DNA of 13,778 bases from JBFWVD01 sp050246915 (GCA_050246915.1 JBFWVD010000107.1:1-13778); one strand, 5' to 3'; shown: positions 1 to 9,221, numbered from the stretch's first letter. The notes: generated by a model from the sequence alone, not told the origin. Translations and numbers: made by a program.

Positions 1-65
1 GCGTAGGCGCCGGCGAGTCGCGCGTCTGAGGACGACAGTTCTCCGTCGAGTCCGAAAACGGAAAT
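1..65. other. Unresolved left edge; end or start of a cut-off gene
   Basis: Two readings are possible and I cannot choose between them. On the plus strand an open frame gives VGAGESRV and stops at TGA 27-29, which could be the tail of an upstream gene followed by the hairpin at 66-98. On the minus strand an ATG at 74-72 opens a frame reading MGRISVFGLDGELSSSDARL and continuing off the edge, with mostly G/C third positions. In the second reading the start codon would lie inside a 15-bp hairpin, which is unusual, so I lean slightly to the first. No protein family is recognisable from either fragment. Confidence 0.3.
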
Positions 66-98
66 GCGGCCCATCCTCACGCGGTGAGGATGGGCCGC
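66..98. terminator. Perfect 15-bp hairpin, probable (bidirectional) terminator
   Basis: GCGGCCCATCCTCAC at 66-80 and its exact reverse complement at 84-98 are separated by a 3-base loop GCG. On the left side lies an A-rich stretch (56-64, GAAAACGGAAAT region), which becomes a U-rich tail for transcripts read on the minus strand. On the plus side there is no U tract, as is common for actinobacterial terminators. It isolates the PAS/LuxR gene from whatever lies to the left. Confidence 0.6.
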
Positions 99-301
99 GT
101 GCCGGGCAGTTCGGGTGCGGTCGTTCCGCCCAGCGGAGACATCATCGGGCAACAGCGGCGTCTCGGGAATGGACAAGGTGTCCGAAATCGCCGAAGTGCT
201 CCACGGACGTTCGCCCAGATCACCCGAACGAGTGGAATCGGCGGAGAGAACAATCTTCGCGACTTTCTTGGTGGACGCTTGTCTAGACGAGGGTCCGATA
301 G

Positions 302-317
302 CTGTCAGCGGTGACAG
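302..317. promoter_or_regulatory. Inverted repeat upstream of the PAS/LuxR gene, operator candidate
   Basis: CTGTCA (302-307) and TGACAG (312-317) are perfect inverted arms around GCGG. The repeat lies 31 bases before the preferred ATG at 349, and about 8 bases before a purine-rich GGAGAGG stretch (326-332). That is where an operator or a 5' UTR hairpin would be expected. An autoregulatory site for the LuxR-type protein is one possibility. I found no convincing -35/-10 pair next to it. Confidence 0.35.
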
Positions 318-348
318 ATCATCGTGGAGAGGCTGGGGTGTGTCTGTC

Positions 349-2031
349 ATGATCTCTGATGCACGGTGCACGAGTGCTGATACGTCGCTGGTCGTGCGGA
401 CTGGTGACCGACTGGGGCGGTGGGAAGTGCAGAGCAACGACGTCGCCGCGCTTGGCGACGGAGCAACCAGGGTTCTCGGGAACCTCGCGAGCGCGGGCGA
501 TGCGCCGCATGCAGAGGCGATGTGGATGATGGACGGCGATGGAACCCGTATCGTGGGTCATGGAAGCTGGTGGTGGAGCCTTTCCACCGACGACATGATC
601 TGGTCGCCCGAGATCTTCCCGATCCTGGGCATCGACGCAACGGACGACGTCTCACGACCGTTCGCTGCACTATCGGCCATGTGCGAGCGCGTCGAGGACT
701 TGCGCACGATCGCCGAGCACGTTCTGCGGACCGGTCGACGTTTCGAGGGAACCCAATCCATCGTGGTCTCCGATGGGACGGCCAAGCTGTTGCGAGGAGT
801 GATAGTGCCTGACGAAGACGATCCGAACGCGGTGCGGGGGATGCTGTACGACCTCACCGCGGTGGGGGGTGCGGCGGCGTCGACCTGGCCCACCGATCGG
901 GTGGTCGGCGAGATCCTGCAGCGCACACCGACGCTGCTCGCCGCGTTCGGCCCCGGGCTCGAGCTTCGCTTCGCCAGCAGGGCCGCATTCGACGTCGTTG
1001 CTCAGTTGCCGGGCGGTGATCTGACCCGCATCAAGGTGATCGACCGCAACGGTCAGCCTCGTGCGGCTGACTACCCCGACAGCAAGGCGCTCGAGCGGAT
1101 CGTCGCCGATCCGGTGTGTGGTGTGGAGATGGCCGATGGGTCGACGCGTTGGTACAACGTGACCATCGATCTGGCCATGGCCGACGTGGACGGCAGCATC
1201 ATCGCGACGGCTCACGACATCACCCAGCAAGTGAACCTGGAGCGCGAGTTGCGCAGCGCGAACGGCTCGTTGGCGCGGCTGCTCAGTGCCGTCGATGCCG
1301 CCATCACCGCTCGTCGGGTCGTGACGTGGACCTACGACATCGCGGGCGAGGTCATCACCGGCATCACCGAGCAGGACGGTCGCCTGCTGTCGATGGCGGC
1401 GGACACCAGCGCGCCGTTCCATCCCCGTGAGTTCTGGAGCCAGGTCCACCCCGACGATCTCGACCGGTTGTGTGGGATCACCGATCGCATCTGCGAGGTC
1501 GATCACGACGACGTCGTCTATCGATTCGTCCGGATGGACGGCTCGATCACACTGCATCGCCAGATCGCTCGCGCTGTGCGTGATGAGTCGGGCACCATGA
1601 CGCACATCTTGGGCAGCACAGCCGAGCTCGGCCCGGTCGGTGGATCCGACGGGGAGATGACCGCGACGCTCGCCACCGAAGCACTCGATCCCGAGATGCT
1701 CGATGCGCTGAAGCAGTTGGAGGGGCGCCTCGGGGTCATCGCCAACGAGGCAGAGTTCACCGCCGGGAACATGGCGGCACGAGCGGTGGCCAACGCGCCG
1801 TTCGAGATGACCTCATTCCCCGGCGTCGAGCGTCTCAGCGAACGCGAGCGGGAGATCTTCACACTGCTCGCCGATGGGCTTCGACCGGTGACCATCGCGC
1901 GTCGGGTGTTCCTGAGCCCGAGCACCATCCGCAACCATCTGAGCAGCATCTACAAGAAGCTCGGTGTTTCGTCGCAGATCGAGCTCATGACCCGACTGGT
2001 GGAGTTCCGAGCGACTGGCCGTCACAGCTGA
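349..2031 (+). CDS. PAS-domain LuxR-type transcriptional regulator
   Basis: Probable cytoplasmic sensor-regulator that joins PAS sensing to LuxR/FixJ-type DNA binding, with no receiver or kinase domain. Numbering from the longest possible start (GTG 115), a PAS_3-like fold covers about 148-250 (GSWWWSLSTDDMIWSPEIFPILG), a second PAS about 262-375 (ends IIATAHDIT) and a third about 400-505 (FWSQVHPDDLDRL, then RMDGS). A LuxR helix-turn-helix fills about 572-628 (LSEREREIFTLLADG, STIRNHLSSIYKKLGV). The frame is open from 115. I prefer ATG 349 (560 residues; GTG 340 is nearly equal) because 326-338 is purine-rich and could serve as a ribosome binding site, because 220-340 has AGA and ATA codons unlike the rest of the gene, and because an inverted repeat sits at 302-317. 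ATG 169 remains possible. No transmembrane segment is seen. The ligand is unknown. The gene ends 53 bases before the aldo/keto reductase. Confidence 0.85.
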   Translation: MISDARCTSADTSLVVRTGDRLGRWEVQSNDVAALGDGATRVLGNLASAGDAPHAEAMWMMDGDGTRIVGHGSWWWSLSTDDMIWSPEIFPILGIDATDDVSRPFAALSAMCERVEDLRTIAEHVLRTGRRFEGTQSIVVSDGTAKLLRGVIVPDEDDPNAVRGMLYDLTAVGGAAASTWPTDRVVGEILQRTPTLLAAFGPGLELRFASRAAFDVVAQLPGGDLTRIKVIDRNGQPRAADYPDSKALERIVADPVCGVEMADGSTRWYNVTIDLAMADVDGSIIATAHDITQQVNLERELRSANGSLARLLSAVDAAITARRVVTWTYDIAGEVITGITEQDGRLLSMAADTSAPFHPREFWSQVHPDDLDRLCGITDRICEVDHDDVVYRFVRMDGSITLHRQIARAVRDESGTMTHILGSTAELGPVGGSDGEMTATLATEALDPEMLDALKQLEGRLGVIANEAEFTAGNMAARAVANAPFEMTSFPGVERLSEREREIFTLLADGLRPVTIARRVFLSPSTIRNHLSSIYKKLGVSSQIELMTRLVEFRATGRHS

Positions 2032-2072
2032 ACGATCTCCACTCGATTCACACGCCGACGCGGGCCGTGCTC

Positions 2073-2078
2073 TAGGTT
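2073..2078 (+). promoter_or_regulatory. Probable -10 element of a leaderless promoter (TAGGTT)
   Basis: TAGGTT fits the actinobacterial TANNNT -10 consensus and is followed by exactly six bases (CCGGGC) before ATG 2085. Transcription would therefore start at or next to the A of the start codon, giving a leaderless mRNA. A weak -35-like TTCACA lies at 2047-2052 but with a 20-base spacer. The reductase would thus be transcribed separately from the upstream regulator. Confidence 0.55.
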
Positions 2079-2084
2079 CCGGGC

Positions 2085-3068
2085 ATGGGGAACACAACGA
2101 ACTCGGGGAACAACGCGCGCACGATGCCGATCCGTCGACTCGGTCGATCGGGACTCGCGGTGTCGGCCGTCGGCCTCGGCTGCAACAACTTCGGCATGAA
2201 GCTCGATCTGGAGCAGAGCCGATCGGTCGTGCATGCCGCCATCGATGCGGGCATCACGTTCTTCGACACATCGGACAGCTATGGCAGCTCCGAGGACATC
2301 CTCGGTGAGTTGCTCGTCGGCAAGCGCGATGACCTGGTGATCGCTACCAAGTTCGGATCGTCGCTCAAGGGTGCCAACGGACCGGATTGGGGTGCCCGGG
2401 CGTCGCGGCGCTACATCCGCAAGGCGGTTGAGAGTTCGCTGCGTCGACTGCGCACCGACTGGATCGACCTGTACCAGTTGCATTTCCCCGACCCCGACAC
2501 GCCGATGGTGGAGACCCTCGAAGCACTCACCGAACTCGTCGACGAGGGAAAGATCCGCTACCTCGGAAGCTCGAACCTCGCCGCTTGGCAGGTTGCCGAC
2601 GCCGAGTGGATTTCCCAGACCCGTCATCTGCAGCGGTTCATCAGCGCCCAGAACGAGTACAACCTCATCAACCGCTCGGCCGAGAAGGAACTCATCCCGG
2701 CGTGCGAGCAGTTCGGCATCGGTTTGCTGCCGTACTTCCCGTTGGCCAGCGGCATCCTGACCGGCAAGTACCGCCGCGGCGAAGAACTGGCCGCCGACTC
2801 GCGGCTAGCCGTGTGGAAGATGGGGGCGCAGCTGACCGAGGAGAAGTTCGTCCTGGTCGACCGTCTCCTCGCCTTCGCTCAGGAGCGGGACCTGACCGCG
2901 GTGCAGGTCGCGTTGGGAGCCTTGCTCGGCCAGCCGTCGGTCTCATCGGTGATCGCTGGAGCAACGTCGGTCGAGCAGCTCAACTCCAATCTCACCGCGC
3001 TCGATTGGGTGGCGTCGCCGGAGGACCTGGCCGCTCTGTCGAAGGCGTTGTCGGGCCGATCACGCTGA
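2085..3068 (+). CDS. Aldo/keto reductase family oxidoreductase
   Basis: NAD(P)H-dependent reductase of carbonyl compounds, soluble, with the TIM-barrel aldo/keto reductase fold. All 327 residues fit the family length. The catalytic tetrad is visible: Asp61 and Tyr66 in FFDTSDSYG, Lys89 in ATKF, His133 in LYQLHFPD. The N-terminal strand reads RRLGRSGLAVSAVGLGCNNFG, and the cofactor-binding end is marked by GSSNLAAW, SAQNEYNLINR, PYFPLASGILTGKY and VIAGATSVEQL. This is the subgroup often named YhdN- or potassium-channel-beta-like. The substrate cannot be told from sequence. ATG 2085 is chosen because TAGGTT lies six bases upstream (leaderless). ATG 2124 (MPIRRLG) matches where most family members begin and is the alternative. 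The gene stands apart from the signalling genes in function and has its own promoter. Confidence 0.93.
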   Translation: MGNTTNSGNNARTMPIRRLGRSGLAVSAVGLGCNNFGMKLDLEQSRSVVHAAIDAGITFFDTSDSYGSSEDILGELLVGKRDDLVIATKFGSSLKGANGPDWGARASRRYIRKAVESSLRRLRTDWIDLYQLHFPDPDTPMVETLEALTELVDEGKIRYLGSSNLAAWQVADAEWISQTRHLQRFISAQNEYNLINRSAEKELIPACEQFGIGLLPYFPLASGILTGKYRRGEELAADSRLAVWKMGAQLTEEKFVLVDRLLAFAQERDLTAVQVALGALLGQPSVSSVIAGATSVEQLNSNLTALDWVASPEDLAALSKALSGRSR

Positions 3069-3082
3069 GCGGGCATCGGGCC
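3053..3082 (+). terminator. Weak stem-loop at the end of the aldo/keto reductase
   Basis: GGCCGAT (3054-3060) can pair with ATCGGGCC (3075-3082) with one bulged G, and CGC/GCG inside can add to the stem. It overlaps the stop codon at 3066-3068 and has no U tract, so it is only a candidate terminator. Confidence 0.3.
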
Positions 3083-3156
3083 TACTCGTAGCGGTGCGGG
3101 ACGATGGGGCCTTGAGAGAACCTTGACTCACGCCGAATCCGTTTTCCTTGTCGAAC

Positions 3157-3174
3157 TTGGGGGTTAACTCCCAA
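3157..3174. promoter_or_regulatory. 18-bp near-perfect palindrome upstream of the histidine kinase
   Basis: TTGGGGGTTAACTCCCAA is symmetric around GTTAAC with a single mismatched pair (G3162 against T3169). It lies 42 bases upstream of the preferred start ATG 3217 in the 148-bp gap after the reductase. A second, perfect 10-bp palindrome ACGTCGACGT follows at 3182-3191. Both look like protein-binding sites. If TTG 3148 were the true start, these sites would lie inside the gene. Confidence 0.4.
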
Positions 3175-3216
3175 ACTCGAAACGTCGACGTACACGTGGA
3201 CAAAGGACTGGTACGG

Positions 3217-4422
3217 ATGGACGACACGGGGCGGGCTTCGGGGGTGAGCGAGCGCATACGCACGCGCCATCGCCACTCCTGCGTGGTCCTGGCCGTGGTG
3301 GCCGCCATGGCCACCCCGTCGTTCATCGTCTGGGCCCACGGCCCAGCTTCTGGCAGAAACACGTTCTACGAGTTCGCGCTGGAGATCCCCGCGTGCATGC
3401 TGTTCGCCATAACGGTCGCCGTCGGCTCGAGGACCTTGCAGATGCGCAACCGTCGGCGGGCCCCCCTGGCGTTGGGGCTCGTGGTGGCGTCGTTGGCCTC
3501 GGCGATGCTCGATTGGGGTGCGTCGGAGCTGTTCGTGGCCGAGGGTGAACACCTCGGGCTGGCTCGGATCGCCGGATTGGGGCTGGCCTACGGACTGGCC
3601 GGGGTCGTGGTGGCCGAGGTGCTCGAGCTGCTGCGCGAGCTCGGTCGGAGCCGCACTGAGTTGGCACAGCGGATCGAACACACTGAGCGGCTGCAACAGA
3701 TGTTGCTGGAGGCCGACGAGGAGGTCCGCCGCAACGTGGCCGAGGCGCTCCATGGGCCGGTCCAAGGGCGCCTGCTGGCGGCCGAGATGGCGCTGTGCAA
3801 GATCCGCGACGACGGCACCTTGGGCTCGCGTGAGTTGGCGGTGCTCATCGATGCGCTCGAGACCATCCGATCGGTTCGCGACGAGGATGTGCGCCAACTG
3901 AGCCATCTGCTCCATCCCATCGCCCTGGACATCGGGCTCGTCGTGGCGGTGCGTTCGTTGGTCGCCCAGATGGAGTCGATGTACAACCTCGACATCGACG
4001 TGTCGGTGGATGAACGGATCGAAGCGGTCGATGGACCGGGGCGCCGAGGGCTGCCGCCATCGGCCCGGCTCACGCTGTACCGGGCCCTGGAAGAAGCCAT
4101 CAACAACGCTCGGAAACATGGCGGGGCGCGCCGGCTGGCCGTGTTCCTCGAGTACGACGGCGAGGACAAGCTGAGCCTGCGCGTGCGTGACGACGGGCGT
4201 GGGATCGCCGAGGGCTCGACGACCGGATTCGGACTCACCGCCATCGCGACCCGAGCCGGGACCCGAGGTGGGAGCGTCGACATCGGACTTGCCGACGGCG
4301 TCACCGAACTGCGTGCGGCGGTGCGGGTGCGTCGACAGGACTTCGCACCGATGAGCCCGGACGCCGCTGACCAAGGAGCGCCGCCGACCCCCAACGATCG
4401 TCGACACCGCGCCGCGGAGTGA
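3217..4422 (+). CDS. Membrane sensor histidine kinase, DesK/NarX-like (HisKA_3)
   Basis: Sensor kinase with four hydrophobic segments (about residues 21-40, 53-71, 82-99, 116-138 from ATG 3217) and almost no periplasmic loops, followed by a coiled-coil stretch (about 139-170). The dimerisation/phosphoacceptor helix has EEVRRNVAEALHGPVQG with His179. The conserved LSHLLHPIALDIGLVVAV follows at about 228-245. The GHKL ATPase has the N box EAINNARKH (Asn297), G1 VRDDGRGI (325-330) and a glycine lid TGFGLTAIATRAG (336-348). The usual His-Asp of this family is His-Gly here. ATG 3217 is chosen because AAAGGA at 3202-3207 is a good ribosome binding site nine bases upstream. The frame is open from TTG 3148. 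Its probable partner is the NarL-type regulator encoded convergently 94 bp downstream, since this kinase type normally pairs with NarL-type regulators. The signal is unknown. Confidence 0.9.
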   Translation: MDDTGRASGVSERIRTRHRHSCVVLAVVAAMATPSFIVWAHGPASGRNTFYEFALEIPACMLFAITVAVGSRTLQMRNRRRAPLALGLVVASLASAMLDWGASELFVAEGEHLGLARIAGLGLAYGLAGVVVAEVLELLRELGRSRTELAQRIEHTERLQQMLLEADEEVRRNVAEALHGPVQGRLLAAEMALCKIRDDGTLGSRELAVLIDALETIRSVRDEDVRQLSHLLHPIALDIGLVVAVRSLVAQMESMYNLDIDVSVDERIEAVDGPGRRGLPPSARLTLYRALEEAINNARKHGGARRLAVFLEYDGEDKLSLRVRDDGRGIAEGSTTGFGLTAIATRAGTRGGSVDIGLADGVTELRAAVRVRRQDFAPMSPDAADQGAPPTPNDRRHRAAE

Positions 4423-4449
4423 ACCTCAGGGTGAGGTGATGCCCATCAC
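4423..4449. terminator. Two adjacent inverted repeats just after the kinase stop
   Basis: ACCTCA-GGG-TGAGGT (4423-4437) begins directly after the stop codon. It is followed, with two bases of overlap, by GTGATG-CC-CATCAC (4436-4449). Both are perfect repeats but short. Together with the hairpin at 4479-4499 they are the likely ends of the two converging transcripts. There are no U tracts. Confidence 0.4.
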
Positions 4450-4452
4450 GTC

Positions 4453-4491
4453 GCTTGACACGAGCCGTTGACATGAATCGTTGACGCTGAA
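4453..4491. repeat. Three 13-bp tandem repeats with TTGAC cores
   Basis: GCTTGACACGAGC, CGTTGACATGAAT and CGTTGACGCTGAA follow one another without spacing, so the TTGAC cores lie at 4455, 4468 and 4481, exactly 13 bases apart. A fourth, inverted core (GTCAA, 4493-4497) comes next. The block sits in the non-coding gap between the convergent kinase and response regulator genes. It could be a cooperative protein-binding site or structured 3' RNA. Confidence 0.5.
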
Positions 4492-4499
4492 GGTCAACG
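4479..4499. terminator. 7-bp hairpin between convergent kinase and regulator genes
   Basis: CGTTGAC (4479-4485) and GTCAACG (4493-4499) are exact inverted arms around a 7-base loop. It lies 17 bases past the stop of the response regulator (minus strand) and would serve as its terminator, or as a shared one. No U tract follows on either strand. Confidence 0.45.
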
Positions 4500-4516
4500 G
4501 TGTTCGATGTGAGCGC

Positions 4517-5206
4517 TCAGGCGGGGCTGTGCTCGATGAGGAGCTTGGCTGCCAGCACTCGCGGGTGGGCATCGCGTTCGGTCGATCGGATTCCCAAGGC
4601 GCCGTAGATGCGGTTCAGATGGTTCTCGACGGACTTCTCGGTGAGGATCAACTTCGCGGCGATGCCCGAGTTCGAATAGCCGGCGGCGACGAGCTGCAGG
4701 ATCTCGCGCTGGCGGGCGGTCAGGTCGGCGAGCGGGTTCTGTCCACGAGCGGTGCTGCTGGTGAGCCCCGGATCGAGCACGAGCAGCCCGGAGGCCGCGC
4801 TCATGAGCGCCCGACCGAGCGAATCGATGTCGGTGACCGAGCCTTTCAACAGGTACGACCAGCCGTGAGCAACGTCCGGGGGCAGGCTGGCCAGCAGCGT
4901 CGGATCGGCATGGCTCGAGAGCAGCACGATGGCGAGGCGTGGCATCTGGCGGCGGAGACGCACGCCCAGCTCCACCCCATTGATGTGGGCGCCGAGCGAG
5001 ATGTCGAGCACGGCGAGATCGGGCTTGAGCAGGGGGATCTCCCGCAGCGCCTGATCGGGCTCGCCGTAGGAACCGATGACGCGCAGCCCCAAGCGGTCCT
5101 CGATGGCCGAACGGAGCATGTCGCGAAACAGCGGCTGATCCTCGACGAGGACCACCCGGAGCGTTGCTTGGTTCGAACCTGTGGAGCTATCTGTCGCGGC
5201 GGACAT
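4517..5206 (-). CDS. NarL/FixJ-family response regulator
   Basis: Two-component transcription factor of 229 residues. The receiver domain (about 16-135) has the acidic pair Glu22-Asp23 (LVEDQP), the phosphoacceptor Asp68 (AVLDISLG), Ser97/98 (LLSS) and Lys121 (LLKG). A LuxR-type helix-turn-helix follows (about 160-215: DLTARQREILQLVAAGYSNSG, KSVENHLNRIYGALGI). All receiver residues needed for phosphorylation are present. ATG 5206 is strongly supported by AGGAGGTG directly upstream (5216-5209), the best ribosome binding site in the window, with another GGAGGGG just before it. It lies 78 bp downstream of ferrochelatase on the same strand, so may share its transcript, and converges with the DesK-like kinase. 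A second possible phosphodonor is the HPt domain of the hybrid kinase two genes upstream. Its target genes are unknown. Confidence 0.95.
   Translation of the reverse strand: MSAATDSSTGSNQATLRVVLVEDQPLFRDMLRSAIEDRLGLRVIGSYGEPDQALREIPLLKPDLAVLDISLGAHINGVELGVRLRRQMPRLAIVLLSSHADPTLLASLPPDVAHGWSYLLKGSVTDIDSLGRALMSAASGLLVLDPGLTSSTARGQNPLADLTARQREILQLVAAGYSNSGIAAKLILTEKSVENHLNRIYGALGIRSTERDAHPRVLAAKLLIEHSPA
5170..5179. promoter_or_regulatory. Palindrome GGTTCGAACC inside the start of the response regulator gene
   Basis: A perfect 10-bp palindrome lies about 27 bases inside the coding region of the response regulator. The same GTTCGAAC core occurs in a 16-bp imperfect palindrome at 9282-9297 upstream of the hybrid kinase. 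It could be a shared regulator site or chance. Confidence 0.2.
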
Positions 5207-5284
5207 CGCACCTCCTGCACCCCTCCTATCGGCGGCGGGTCCCTGGCAATGAAGGTGCGGCGACGAAGGAATGGCGAGCGGTGT

Positions 5285-6316
5285 TCAGGGCGCGGGCCGG
5301 GCAGGCGCCGGCCGGGCGGGCGCCGGACAACAGCTCGATGGACAGACGTCCGGGCGGGCCGGGACCAACCCGATGGTGCGGGGAACGCTGTCGGTGAGTC
5401 GATCGTGGATCAGCTCTCCCAACGCAGTGACGAACCGCGGGTCGGTCCCGACGGTCGCCGCTCGGGTCATGGAGAGCCCGAGCTCGCGAGCGGTGTCGCG
5501 CGCCTGTGTGTCGAGGTCGTAGACCACCTCCATGTGATCGGAGATGAATCCGATGGGAGCCAGCACGAGCCCGTTCGCCCCCCGCTCGGCGAGCGCCCGC
5601 ATGGCGTCGTTGACGTCGGGCTCCAACCAGGGCTGATCGGGTGGCCCGCTGCGGCTCTGGAACACGAGGTCGACCGGCCGCGTGGGATTGGCTTCGGCCA
5701 CCATGCGCTGCACCTCGCGCAGCTGCTCGACATAGGGGCTGCTCGTCGCCATCGACAGCGGGATCGAATGGGCAGTGCACAAGATCGCCGAATCAGGTGC
5801 GGCGCCGAGGGCATCGAGCTCGATCGTTGCCGCTGCAATGTTGTCGAGCAGGGGCTCGATGAAGCCCGGATGGTTGAAGTAGGCGCGCACCTTGTCGATC
5901 ACGGGGGATCGATCGCCGACCGCGACGCGAGCGCGTTCGATGTCGTCGAGGTACTGGCGACAGCCCGAATACGAGGAGTACGCGCTGGTGACGATGGCGA
6001 GTGCTCTCGTGATGCCGGCGTCGGCCATCTCGGCGATGGTGTCGGCCAGCATCGGATGCCAATTGCGATTGCCCCAGAAGATCGGCAGGGAGATGCCCCT
6101 GTGGTCGAGCTCGTGGTGCAGCGCGGCGAGGAGGGCGCGGTTTTGAGCGTTGATCGGGCTGACCCCGCCGAAGAGCTGATAGTGCTCCGAGACGGTGATC
6201 AACCGCTCGCGTGGTATGCCACGGCCTCGCGTCACGTTCTCCATGAACGGCAGGACCTCGTCAGGTCCCTCGGGGCCGCCGAAGGACACGAGCAGCACGG
6301 CGTCGTAGTGCGTCAC
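5285..6316 (-). CDS. hemH: Ferrochelatase (probably coproporphyrin III ferrochelatase, CpfC type)
   Basis: Inserts ferrous iron into a porphyrin, a late step of heme synthesis. In Actinobacteria the known substrate is coproporphyrin III, with heme made afterwards by a decarboxylase (ChdC/HemQ). The 343-residue protein starts MTHYDAVLLVSFGGPEGPDEV, as the family does. The metal-site His183 is in CTAHSIP and Glu263 is in ISDHMEVVYDLD; WGNRNWHP (81-88) and SAYSSYSGCRQY (111-122) are also typical. Cys119 together with Cys325, Cys329 and Cys330 matches the four-ligand pattern of ferrochelatases that carry a [2Fe-2S] cluster. The tail is a low-complexity PAPARPAPARPAP, encoded by a 15-bp tandem repeat (5297-5311 and 5312-5326). 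It starts at GTG 6316, 34 bases after the hybrid kinase stop. No clear ribosome binding site is seen (GGAG lies only two bases upstream), so translation may depend on coupling. No other heme genes are in the window. Confidence 0.95.
   Translation of the reverse strand: MTHYDAVLLVSFGGPEGPDEVLPFMENVTRGRGIPRERLITVSEHYQLFGGVSPINAQNRALLAALHHELDHRGISLPIFWGNRNWHPMLADTIAEMADAGITRALAIVTSAYSSYSGCRQYLDDIERARVAVGDRSPVIDKVRAYFNHPGFIEPLLDNIAAATIELDALGAAPDSAILCTAHSIPLSMATSSPYVEQLREVQRMVAEANPTRPVDLVFQSRSGPPDQPWLEPDVNDAMRALAERGANGLVLAPIGFISDHMEVVYDLDTQARDTARELGLSMTRAATVGTDPRFVTALGELIHDRLTDSVPRTIGLVPARPDVCPSSCCPAPARPAPARPAP
5297..5326. repeat. 15-bp tandem repeat in the ferrochelatase tail
   Basis: Two adjacent 15-base units differ at a single base (A5303 against G5318) and encode the repeated PAPAR of the extreme C-terminus on the minus strand. 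Such in-frame repeats are prone to change in copy number. Confidence 0.7.
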
Positions 6317-6331
6317 GTCTCCATCGTGACG
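6311..6331. promoter_or_regulatory. Inverted repeat over the ferrochelatase start codon
   Basis: CGTCACG (6311-6317) and CGTGACG (6325-6331) are exact 7-base inverted arms around TCTCCAT. The start codon of ferrochelatase (GTG, 6316-6314) is inside one arm, and the only SD-like bases are in the loop. In mRNA this could fold over the start, or the DNA could be an operator inside the kinase-ferrochelatase gap. Confidence 0.35.
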
Positions 6332-6350
6332 TGCCGGGCAGCGCGATGCA

Positions 6351-9221
<2,871 letters not shown>

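Noticed and set aside
115..348. Long N-terminus of the PAS/LuxR protein from GTG 115
   Set aside because: GTG 115 lies only 17 bases after the hairpin with no ribosome binding site, and part of the stretch has atypical codons. It is not excluded, but the later start is preferred.
677..2031. Histidine kinase or cyclase domain in the PAS/LuxR protein
   Set aside because: No H box, ATP-binding boxes or GGDEF/EAL motifs are present; only PAS folds and a LuxR helix-turn-helix.
3082..4407. 441-codon open frame on the minus strand
   Set aside because: Antisense of the DesK-like kinase, whose N, G1 and glycine-lid motifs make the plus frame certain.
4453..4499. TTGACA repeats as promoter -35 boxes or a CRISPR-like array
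   Set aside because: No TANNNT -10 lies at a proper distance on either strand, and 13-bp contiguous units without spacers are not a CRISPR array.
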